64,000 nt of DNA from Lyophyllum atratum (Eukaryota; Basidiomycota; Agaricomycetes; Agaricales; Lyophyllaceae). Shown one piece after another: positions 1-10,144 of the stretch; within the stretch, counting starts at the first letter, position 1; the number at the start of each line of letters is the position of its first letter. Where the stretch lies: positions 3,162,001 through 3,226,000 of the forward strand of contig JACGCN010000002.1 in NCBI GenBank assembly GCA_014905825.1. Direction: 5' to 3'. The position numbers and the translations under genes are program-made. The notes under the pieces were generated by a model, which was given only the letters and a program-made list of their open reading frames with translations, was not told where the DNA came from and made no database searches.

Positions 1-559
1 TGCCGTGAAGAACGTGAAGGATGGGATCTTGAGCAAAGTGTTCCATTGTCTGGCGACCCTGCAGGATTGTGACTAGACGACCACAGCTGCTGATGACCTG
101 TCTTGAGCTCCAGGAATCCTGTTAAGAATCACCCTATATCTGCGCATACTGCATTCCCGTCACCTTGTCGGCTCGACGCTCTCTCAATTGTTTGACCAGC
201 TACCTGAAGTTGCTTGCACAAAACGCCTCGATCTGACGTCAACGCGCTAACAACAAGCTTCTTTGATGCCAGAAGTGCCGACGTCCTCGACCTCATGGCA
301 TCCCTTGATCTCCCTTGATTCCAACTTGATTTGGTGCTAAGTCTCTCTGTTCGTTTCCTTTCCGAGACATCCTGCTACCCAACTGCTGCCGGCGTCATGG
401 CACTCAAAGGCCCGTTGACATGTCGCCAGTCACTGTCAGAGATCGGAACAGATGCTCGCCTTCTATCCCGCTAGTCTGCGCAGGTCTGCGCTACCCCGCC
501 CACACTTTTACACCCCTTGATCCCTCCGATCACGAGCACCAAACTCCGTCGCCCGAACG
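1..559. other. No gene recognised
   Basis: I see no coding exon, RNA gene or repeat that I can support here. The stretch lies directly upstream of the decayed permease and may hold its former promoter and first exons. Confidence 0.4.
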
Positions 560-2080
560 CCGTCCAAGGAATCGGGCTACAGCAAGGAAGAACTCGTAAA
601 CCCTGCCGTCCGGGACTGCACACTCGCAGGTCGGGCGCATATGGGCAAAGATATCCTCCGTGGCCGCTGAAGGCAACGCGACGCACAAGGGTATGCAGAG
701 CCGGCACTTGATGATGATCGGTCTGTAGGCTGACCCCGGTGTACAAGGGAGTTTCGTGATGTGATACTTACAACACTTCTTCCCAGCTATCGGTGGGACA
801 ATCGGACGGGCATCCTCCTGACTCCTGCGTGCAGGCTCCGTGCGTAGTGTTGTCCTGTCATCACAAGTGGGCGTCGGAAGCAGTCGTGTCTCATGGCGGA
901 ATATGCAGGCCATCGCCCTAGCGGGTCCGGGGAGCAAGCTGCTGTCGTATTTCGTGGTTGAGCTGTTCGTGTACTCGGTCGTGATTACGCTGTGAGTAGG
1001 AGAAGTATTGCATGAGTAGCATTGTGATAACCGTGGGGTTTGTAGTAAGAGGGGAGATATCAGCTATGTATCCCGTCTTGGGTGCGTTCTCGGTCTTCGG
1101 AACCAGATTCGTGTCTCCGGCGCTTGGGTAGAACCACCCTGGACCAGTGCGTCTCGTGCTTCTGTCAAGCCCCCCAACTCCATTGACAGCGCAAAACCCC
1201 ACGGGGCCTCTCCAACTTTCACGATGCTCAAGCTTTCATCGGCGGCTTCCCAGCGTTCGCCCAGACCTTCGTGTTTGCGTTCTATTCCTTTGGAGGAATT
1301 GTGCTTGTGGCGATCGCGGCAGGAGCGTCTGCCAAGCCTATCGTTCAGTGCCCCGTGCCATAAAAGCCACTTTCTATGCCGATGCTGCTGCGTCACCGCT
1401 CACCGTGATGTTTATGCGCGCTGGTTTTGGCGCCGCTGTGCATGTCGTCCACGCCGTCCTCTTGACGGCCGTGGTATCGGCGACGTACTCGTGCTTTTAC
1501 GCCAGTTCTCGGGTCTTGCTTGTTGGCGCGATCCGGACAGGCGTCCCGCGTATCTCAAGCAGCAAGGGCGTCGCGTTCACCTGGCTCCTCAACATCACTG
1601 GGATCTCAATGCTGCTTGTGTGGACGAGCATCGGGGTGATCTCTTCGCGGTTCCCACAGGCATACACGGCGGGGGGCCTGTCGCTTGTAGACCTTGCCTT
1701 ATCGACAACCTCTGTATCCCATACTGCCTGTTGGCGTGGTGATTCTGGGAACGCTTATTTTATCGCACAGGGGTATTCAGCAGTGAGACAGGCACCGTTT
1801 GAACCGAAGGTACGAGGAGAGATAGGGAGAGAAAATGTCTTGGCGCTTCGCGAGGTCTAACTAACAGGACGTGTATTCTTTCTCCTTTAGAATGTTGTCG
1901 CCACGTATATCGGAGTTGCGCTTTGTCTTGTGCTTTATTCGGTGTATACGGTATACGGTAACGCGCATTTCGTACCGACCTCCAAGGTCGACTTCGTTAC
2001 AGATGCGGTCTGAAAACCTGGGGAGGGCGCGGCCATTCGAAGCCATTCGAGCGCAGGATGAAACCGAGCATGAAAAGCCA
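560..2080 (+). pseudogene. Decayed amino-acid permease (APC/YAT family)
   Basis: Fragments of a fungal amino-acid permease occur in the right order but in different frames. They are an N-terminal piece with SRHLMMIG near 690, a piece reading YPVLGAFSVFGTRFVSPALG near 1070-1130, a piece like FAFYSFGGIVLV near 1280, a longer piece at about 1350-1690 (AIKATF, FYASSRVL, WLLNITG) and a C-terminal piece reading VVATYIGVALCLVLYSVYT near 1893-1950. Intact members are multi-pass plasma-membrane importers of about 500-600 residues. Here the frame changes just after the GASAKP segment, the membrane segment that normally follows AIKATF is missing, and there are several stops, so introns alone do not rescue it. 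I read it as a pseudogene. A heavily spliced gene is less likely because conserved blocks are absent. Confidence 0.75.
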
Positions 2081-3092
2081 TCTGGTCGGAGAGCAGAATT
2101 TGTAAATTGGGTCAGGAGGAGCGTATATTGACCAGATATTAAAGAATCGAGGCACATAGAACTAGGCACCATACCTGGGGTTGGTCGCTCAGACCCACGC
2201 CATAGGGATGTGGTGGACCATGTGGAGCACCACATTTATCTGCTGCATCATGACCTAAGCGATCAAACTTCTGTTGCATGGACATCTCCATCACACCTAG
2301 AAGTGAACAGCTGGCATAAGAAGTTCCTTCCGGGAGATCTGGGGATCTTCGCAAGAAGTATGTAAGAACGTGGCTTGGCAATGGGGCTTTCGATGTGGGA
2401 GGTTTCTTCTCACCCCGCCGAGGCCGTGTAGGTATGCTTGGTTTTAAGTAGTTTAGAAAACGAGGCCAAACAACGGTATCTCATGATCCGAGCATTTTTT
2501 TGCCGGCCTTCCGCCACCACCACAAGGTCGCACCGAAGCCGCCATACGATTTTCAATTGATCAGCCTACGATCGGTAGGGAGCTGTTCTCACGTCCGCCA
2601 CCCAACCCTCGCTGTTTAGTATACCCAGAATCACGGACTTGCTTGCCTGCTTTATCTCAACTCGACTGACGAGTCACACCAGAGGGCTTCGGCCGTAGGA
2701 GACTCCCTTTAGCCGTGGCGTATGTCTCAGCTCCGACGGGTATGTGTACGGTTCAATTCTCCTTCGAGGTGGGGAATTCATGCACAATTCTGCAAGGGCG
2801 CTCCAACTTCATGGACATTCACGCCCGTAGTTTGAGGTCCATGTGGAAGGATGACTACCGGCTTGAACGGGGGCCCCTTCACAAGATAGACCCAGATCGG
2901 GGGAGACTGACTTCCGAATCGAATCAATCTCATCGGCAATCGTTTTTGCCATGCCAAGAAAAAATTGCGCCATGTGCACCCATCTCCCCTCATGTGTCGA
3001 ATCGAATTACGAATCTCCTTCCAGATAACGACAGTTTATAAGAATGTCGGGTGTTCGAATTTACCCTCTATCCGGAACGTCCACCTCTAGCC
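2081..3092. other. Intergenic, promoter side of the peptide transporter
   Basis: No coding segment is recognisable. The right part should contain the promoter and 5' leader of the PTR2-like gene that starts at 3093. I could not pick a convincing TATA element. Confidence 0.4.
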
Positions 3093-5372
3093 ATGTCAGT
3101 GGAGAAGGGCAGCAGCGACAAGGACCTCGCCCGCGTCGGCTCACTCGACGAGAAGCATCAGTTCCAAGGTGAGGCTGATGGGTCGAGCATCATCGCTGGC
3201 TCCGAGGGTGTCACCGAGCATGAGCTCGCCACCTTGAGGCATGTCGCCGACCGTCTGCCTTACACCGCCTGGCTCGTCGTCATCGTCGAGTTCGCCGAGC
3301 GGTACGTCCTATTCTATTCATTGACCCTTCACTCCCCTGATCACCTCCCACAGATGGACCTACTACGGCACGACGAACATCTACAACAACTACATTCAGT
3401 TCAATCTGCCCGAAGGCTCCAGGAACGGTTCCGTTCCCAAGGCTCTCCGTGGTGGTAACGACGTCGCTGGTGCTTTGGGTCAAGGTCAACAAAAGTCATT
3501 CGCTCTCCGAACTGTACGTGCACCCTTATCTCCAATTTTTACCTCGGTCTCACGATGTTATCCAGTTCAACAGTTTCTGGGTTTACATCACTCCCTGGAT
3601 TGGTGGTATCCTCGCCGATACTCTATGGGGCCGATACAAGACCATCATGATCTTCTCCATCGTCTGCTTGATCGGTCACGTTATCCTTGTCGCGTCTGCG
3701 TCTCCCGCCTCTCTGGAAAATGAGAATGCTGCTTTGGGACTCCTCGCTCTTTCTATTCTTGTTATGGGTATCGGTGCTGGGTATGTAGCGCATGTCATGA
3801 TATCGGTTCCCCCAACTTACTGTTCGCTTTTCCAGAGGTATTAAGGCTAACGTCTCTCCCATGATCGCTGAGCAATATACCGGCAAGCTGCGCAAGGGTG
3901 AGCCGCCCACCGATTTCTCCTCGTTGTAGAGCCATATCTGATCGTCGGTTTGCCCATCAGAAACCCTTCCCTCCGGAGAAGTCGTCATCAAATCGCCCGC
4001 TGTTACCATTCAATCTATGTACCTATGTATGTTGCCCTTCTCTAGGTCTAGACGTGGAGCGAGCTTACATTTTTCTTGACTAGGGTTCTATGCTGCCATC
4101 AATCTCGGTTCTTGCGGTGCTATCTCCGCGTCATTCCTTGCTCGCGACAACGGTTACTGGGTCGCCTTCCTCGTGCCCACATGTCTGTTCATGTTGGTCC
4201 CCCTCGTCCTCCTTGTCGGCAAAAAGCACTACGTCCAAACTCCTCCTCGTGGCTCCATTCTCATTGAGACCTGCCGTGTCATTGGCTTCGCCCTCGGCCC
4301 CCGCTGGTCCATGAACCCCCTGACCGTCATCCGCAACATCAAGCGGGACGATTTCTGGGATCCCGCCAGGCCTAGCTACTACGGTGAAGGACAGGTCCCT
4401 GCGAAGATTACTTGGGACGACGAGTTCGTCGGCGAAGTCGGCCGTACCCTGAACGCCTGCACTGTGTTCCTGTTCTTCCCCGTCTTCTGGCTATGTGAGT
4501 AGCCCCCTCGTTTCGATGCGTCGCCTCATGCTTACATGGACTCGCAGGCTACTCGCAAATTGACGGTAATCTCGGAACTGTCGCTGCTGGCATGACCCTG
4601 CACGGAACCCCCAACGATCTCATCCAGTTAGTATTCTTTACCTTCGCCACAAAGTGCGCAACCAAACTGACAACCTGACCAGGAACTTGAACCCCATCTC
4701 CATCATCATCATGATCCCCATCTTCGACCGCGTCATCTACCCCCTTCTGCGCAAGAAGAACATCAACTTCAGCCCGATCAAGCGTATCTACACCGGTTTC
4801 CTCGTCGCCGGCCTCGCCATGGTCTACGCCTCCGTCCTCGAGAGCTACCAGAACAAGCTCACCCCTTGCAAGGGCGGTCCCTTCGACAAGCAACCCGCTG
4901 CATGCGAGATCGACGGCAAACACGTCGCTACCCCTTTGAACGTGTGGATCGTCGCCGGCCCGTACATCCTCGTCGGTATGGCTGAGATCTTCGCGTCCAT
5001 CACGTCCCTGGAGTATGCCTTCACCAAGGCACCCAAGCGCATGAAGTCCGTCGTCATGGCCTTCTCTCAGTTCCAGACCGCTTTGTCCTCGGCGCTCAAC
5101 TTTGCCCTCGTCGCGGTCAACGTCGAGGAGAAGTTCGTCTGGCTGTTCGGTGCTTTCGCTGTTACTTCGTGGATCGTCGGTACCATCTTCTTCTTCACGT
5201 ACGTCCTTTTTCTTTATCTTCACTGGTTGCTTTCGGGAACTGACCTGTCGTGTGTAGGTTCCGTGGCCTTGACAAGCGCGAGGCCGAGCTCAACGCCATC
5301 GGACAGGGTGAGGAGCGTCATGGGTTCCAGGACGAGGCGGCGGAGACCACCACTGGTGTGCAGAAGGTGTAA
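3093..5372 (+). CDS. PTR2: Proton-coupled oligopeptide transporter, POT/PTR2 family
   Basis: Imports di- and tripeptides with protons across the plasma membrane. Nine exons: 3093-3301, 3354-3513, 3566-3780, 3836-3897, 3961-4026, 4084-4494, 4548-4626, 4683-5198, 5258-5372. They total 1833 nt (610 aa) with every phase matching. The POT proton-site signature reads EFAERW followed by TYYG across the first intron, and the family block GGILADTLWGRYKTI follows in exon 3. Further conserved blocks are GGIKANVSPMIAEQYTGKL and FYAAINLGSCGAI. A large soluble loop lies between the sixth and seventh membrane segments (exon 6), and the C-terminal half is strongly hydrophobic. The start is the first Met before an acidic hydrophilic N-terminal tail, as in yeast PTR2. 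No damage is seen. It is the only intact transporter in this part of the window. Confidence 0.93.
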
Positions 5373-5515
5373 TTATTTTACGTACATAACGGCTGTCTCT
5401 GTTTCCTGGTTTTGGGTTCGCTTCGCATTCACGCTCTATCTAATACCAATCAATACCACGCCCCCTTTCAATCATCGAGTGTTAGGCTATGCCGTTGAAG
5501 ATACGTAACGAAGTT

Positions 5516-5607
5516 GGAGATGCTCGTCGCATGACGATGAGATGTAGATATGGTGATCGATGATGGAGATGCTCGTCGCATGAAATGTAGATATGGTGAC
5601 CGATGAT
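5516..5607. repeat. Two-copy short tandem repeat
   Basis: A 49-nt unit (5516-5564) starting GGAGATGCTCGTCGCATG is followed directly by a 43-nt copy (5565-5607) that lacks an internal 6 nt. It lies between the 3' ends of two convergent genes, probably in a 3' UTR. Confidence 0.8.
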
Positions 5608-5918
5608 GTTTTATGTACATCATCATCGTGATTTGGGTCACACGGTGGAGCATCGTCCGATTGAAATGGAGAGCGGCCTTGGAGCCGTAATGTAGGTAGC
5701 TGAGGATGCCGAGGACGGAATTTGGTGGAAGACGGTGGGAAAGACGCAAAAGAATCCTCAAGAATTCGATGACGGCCAATGACGCTCCGCTAGATTGCTC
5801 GGAGAGCTGGGCTGAACAGAAAATGCGAAGCAGCGTGTATAGGTTATGGGAGCCATTAAATAATGTCGTAGTCTATATACAGTGAAAGATACATGGGAGG
5901 AGAGAATTTTATGCATCA

Positions 5919-8900
5919 TCATCGCCTAAGGAGCAAAAGAGAGGTGGTCACGACACCCGCGAGCCCACCCAACACCCCAACGATTGTCCATCTGGTGTAA
6001 TCGACAAAGGGGCCTTGAGAAGGCCCGTAGGGATCGGGAGCGAGGCCACGGAACGAATACAGCACAATGCCTGTGATGAACGCAACGATCGAGTAGGCCA
6101 AGAACACCAATGGCAACGAGAACACCACGCTCCGTCTCTGTCATAGCGCAGCATCATTCAGCGAAAGATAGAAAGTCAGGTATGGGAAAGGAACATACCG
6201 AAAGCATCGTCAACCCCTCACTGGCTATATGCGATACTGGATTTTCCAGATCGGCCTTATACCTAAAGAGAGCCACGAGCGTTGCGGCCATGGATATGGC
6301 TGCGAAGAGGATCGCGACGAAGCCCGCGACGCGCGCGAAATTGTCCAGGCCTGGCAAAGAAAGGAAGGTCACGGAAGCGCTCAGGACAATCGCGGCCTTT
6401 CAGAGGAGTCTGAGGTTCGGCGGGCGGTGAGGAGGGAAAGGAGGGGTACTCACAACAAGGCAGGTGCATGCACCGACGATGAACATGGGCCCGGCGGCGC
6501 TGCGCATGCCGCTTTCTTCGTCGAGGTGGTATGGGCGGGACCGGTCAAAGAAGATGTAGGGGATCCCGAGGCAGAGGCAGGAGATCAGGAAGTCGGTGAG
6601 GGCGCGGTGCAGGGGCCGGCGGTGTTTGGGAAGACTGACGTCGCGCTGTCCGACGTCAGTTGGGAGAGGTTTGTTGGGGCGGAAGTGTTGCTGACGCCAA
6701 TGAGCTGTCCAAGTTGTCAATAATGTGTTCTGTCAAGCATTTGTTCACCTTTACTCACCAACTCTCAAGAGGATCCGAGAGACAATCCGAGTATGGACGA
6801 CGGTTTGCAGTCCACCTTCATTTTGCTCTGTGGGCGGATGTCATGAGTATTGTGAAACATTTTACAGTCGTGAATGGCCTTACCGAACGATCGGAGCAAT
6901 GACATAAGTTCCTGACATTCTTCCTGGGTGAACGGTGCAGGAACCGAGCGATGCGAAGGAAGCAAACGGTCTAGCAAAAAAAACTGAGCATTGGCAACCA
7001 ACAACCGACGCCCAAGCCTACTCACCAGTCCAAGCCCACGTCAATACGTCCGTCGCCTCGACCCTCGCATTCGGAGGCAACGCAGTATGCGCCGGGTGAC
7101 CCTCCATGAAAGACCAATATCTATACTCAATATCCAGTTCTGCCGCAAAAAAGTTCAGAACAACACGATCAACAAATCCATGGAACTCACGATCATCCAG
7201 ATCCACCTTCCACTTCCCACCGTCCCCCCTATGCGCCTGATCAACAGAGACCATCCTCTGCTTATGATTAACCCAAAACCTCGCCGGCTCAAACCTCCCC
7301 TTCCCCTTCTTCTTACTCCCACTCCCACTCCCCTTTATAACCACACTCTCCCTCAACCAAAGCTCCATCCCCTGCGGCGCGCCCCCACAGTCCTTATGGT
7401 CCTCGAAATACGCACTCAGCGCCTCCAGCGTCCTCTCCTCCCGCAAATCCAGGTCCGCCGTCACCCGCCGCGTGGGGTGCACGTAGTACACCGTCCCGTC
7501 GGGGAGCTGGTACTCGAGCCAGCCGAGGTCGTGCAGGCGCGGACCGGTGGGTGTGTGCTGGAGGGGCCATTGGGCGGAGGAGGTGGAGACGGCGAGGGCG
7601 GGGGCGGGGCTGGATTGGGAGGAGACGTTGACGGCGTTGTAGGAGGTCGCGCTGGGTTGGAGGTAGGAGGCATCCTTGGGGGAGCCAGGGCGGGAGAGGA
7701 GCGGACGGGTTTCGCTGGGTAGGAGCGATGGGCGTGTTAGGGCGGGGCATGGGGAAAGGTGAGAAATGGAGAGGGCTTACTCGGTCTCGTAGGGGCCGCC
7801 GGCGCTTTCGCGAAGACTTTGGGTTGATGGGAATTCATGCAGAGATCTGATCGAACTTGTAGTTAGGAGTCGTTCCCAGGACATAGTGCTCGGATACAAC
7901 TTACTTGTGTAGAATTACCTCGTGGACCGGGGGTAAGGGCATCGCCACGCCTCGAGCCGAACCCTGTGTTCCGCTAGAAGCTCGCTGATCTTGCTGCGCG
8001 GTGTGCGGCCTACGAACACAACGGTGAGCACACGCAAGGTATATCACTCGTTGCTTGACATACTGTGGCATTGGTGGTGCCGGCTGCGACACTGTAATTC
8101 TAGGTGCGATGGGGTCCGCAAACGGATTTTCCATCGGCATGCTACGAACGACACCTGAGTCAACATTTGCAGCGCTAAGACAAAGATAAAGGCGTACCGA
8201 ATGCTGCTTGCCGTGCTCGCGTTCCCGTTCATACCTCTCTTCGATTCATCATCAGGCCCGTGGGCAATGCCTCCCCACACCTCTTGTCCAGAATGGTAAT
8301 CAAACGGCTGAAGAGGATAAGCAGGAGCAGCAGGTAAAAGGACTGCAGGCTCTGGTGCAGGCGTGGGCATCCGAGGCGCCGGCATCTGGGGGGCGGGCTG
8401 AGGCTCCTCGTCATCAGGAGCTGGAGTTCTGGGACGGAAGATCTCTTCCTGCTGAACTTCGTTGGTCTCTGGTACAGGCTCCACCGGTGCTGGAACACGA
8501 AACACATCCTCATCATCATCGGCCTGCCTGTATTCCTCACGGGGCTGGGCCGTCAGCTCCGGGTCCTCGAATGGCTCTTCTTGGACTGGTATGTCGAAGT
8601 ACGAATGCACGCCCGCGCCGGCAAGGCCTGGTGGGGGCGTGACTGGCTCCGGGGTAGCCGGCTCTGGGAGAGGCTCAGAGGCGATAGGTTCTGGCGTGTA
8701 TGGCACTGCGACAGGCTCAACCGGTGGGGTAGCTGGCTGTTCAGGTTCAGTAACAGGCGCGGTCGAGTCGTGCCCATCGGTCGAGTCAGGCTGGATGAAG
8801 GACGGGTCCCTGATAGTCACCGACTGGGGGAGCTCGTCCGGCTCGTCGGTGAAGCCTCCTGGTCCTACTGCAGTTGAGTCGATGAGGGGCGGTGGGGTGT

Positions 8901-9297
8901 ACTCCTGGACGGGGGACGTCTGAGTGATCTCTGGTGCAGACTGCTCGGATTCGGCTTCATCGGTAGGTGTAGCGGTCACGGGGAGCTGTGCTAGTGGAGA
9001 CGGATCGAGGGTGGGTGCGTCATCGAGATCTTCGGATGCTGCGCGCTCGCGTGCCGGGGACTCTGCGATGGGACTGGGCTGAGATGGGGCAGGCTTTGGC
9101 GGGGTAAGCGTAGTCGGTGCTGTCGCAGGGACATTCTTTATGGAAGTGGAGTCGGCGTCCCGGTCAGACGAGGCGATGGAGGGTGTGCTGGGTCTCGTGA
9201 CGACGAGTACGGAAGATGCACGACGCACGACGCCGCCCATTCGGGCCCATCTTGACTTGGAGGGGGTGGGGGTAGGGGAAGGAGTCGGGGAGCTCAT
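5919..9297 (-). CDS. WW-like, multi-pass membrane protein with long disordered N-terminus
   Basis: Ten exons on the minus strand: 9297-8198, 8141-8064, 8009-7905, 7855-7781, 7714-7026, 6970-6884, 6827-6759, 6704-6454, 6396-6199, 6137-5919. They total 2871 nt (956 aa) with all phases matching. Residues ~13-31 carry the basic motif SKSRWARMGGVVRRASS. Residues ~40-400 are Pro/Glu/Ser-rich and look disordered. A WW-like segment (GWLEYQLPDGTVYYVHPTRR) follows around residue 515, but the second Trp of a classical WW domain is not visible. The last quarter holds about five hydrophobic helices, such as DFLISCLCLGIPYIFF, and ends with a Leu-rich helix plus two Arg. I recognise the arrangement as a mushroom protein of unknown function. 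The run of eight T at the 7025/6970 junction looks like a frameshift but is the pyrimidine tract of a TAG acceptor. Confidence 0.85.
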
Positions 9298-9765
9298 AGT
9301 AAATTAAGGTGGAACCAGATACAACGCGGAACTATGTTTGTCGACGACTGACAATGAGAGTTGAAAGACGTGTTGAGAGACGATGGTGAGATGTGAAGAA
9401 GCAGCGGCGATTCATCTTCGCATTATCAAGGACATGCCAGGTGTTTGCATCGAGGCAGGGTAGCGGTTATCCCACCACACAGGGGGTGTGTCGATCAGCT
9501 CCCAGGCCTCGTTTTCGGCCGGAGAAGGCTGGATTGCCCGCAAATCACAATAGCGGTTGTCATATCCAGCGTCAACCGAACGAATCGTCGTGGATTCGGG
9601 GGGGAGAAGAACAAGCCCCAGCGTCTACGGACCGCGATTAGACAAAGAACCGCAGTAACATGAGGCAATAGACGTTTCGAAGAACGCATGTTTGATTATG
9701 ATTAAAGCGCGCCTGATCTCCATGTCCTCTGCAGGGCCGAAGTCTTGTCCAATCGAGGGTAGAAA
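9298..9765. other. Upstream region of the WW-like membrane protein gene
   Basis: No coding segment recognised. It should contain the promoter of the minus-strand gene starting at 9297. Confidence 0.4.
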
Positions 9766-10010
9766 GGCCTCGTTGCACCTGTTACAGTCGCAGTGTGAGG
9801 CTCACGCCCTGCCTCGAGGCTGCTGCCTATTAAAAAACTCGGCCTGTTCTAGTTGTGAGCACTTCATGAGAATATATACAACGGTTATCCGCACCATATA
9901 CAAGGCTACAAGTAGCCCCATTCCATAGTCCCAATGCCGTCGTCGATGTTGAATATCAACTTGCATTGACATGCACAGCCACCGATCAAATCGCAAACTC
10001 CGACCTGGCA
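9766..10010 (+). repeat. Relic A: decayed copy of the Nudix-gene promoter
   Basis: Two landmarks of the intact Nudix promoter recur here in the same order and orientation. They are GCCTCGTTGCA followed ~40 nt later by CCTCGAGGC (9767-9820), and CACAGCCACCGATC (9974-9987). In the intact promoter the same landmarks are at 16287-16337 and 16434-16447. The DNA between has diverged. The relic lies between the 5' end of the WW-like gene and the 3' end of the kinase gene. Confidence 0.6.
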
Positions 10011-10144
10011 AGCGTTTCAAGATGCGAAGAACCCATTACGATTGAAGAGGTCCGCGATTGGGGCAGCGAAATTCCGTTACATCATTACTTAGGGTATATC
10101 GACAAACTTCCCAACTTCACAAAGTGAAGCGTTCCCTAACCGAA

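Noticed and set aside
6961..7030. Apparent frameshift at an eight-T run in the WW-like gene
   Set aside because: The T run is the pyrimidine tract before a TAG acceptor. Exon 6 starts at 6970 and gives WAWTDRLLPS in frame.
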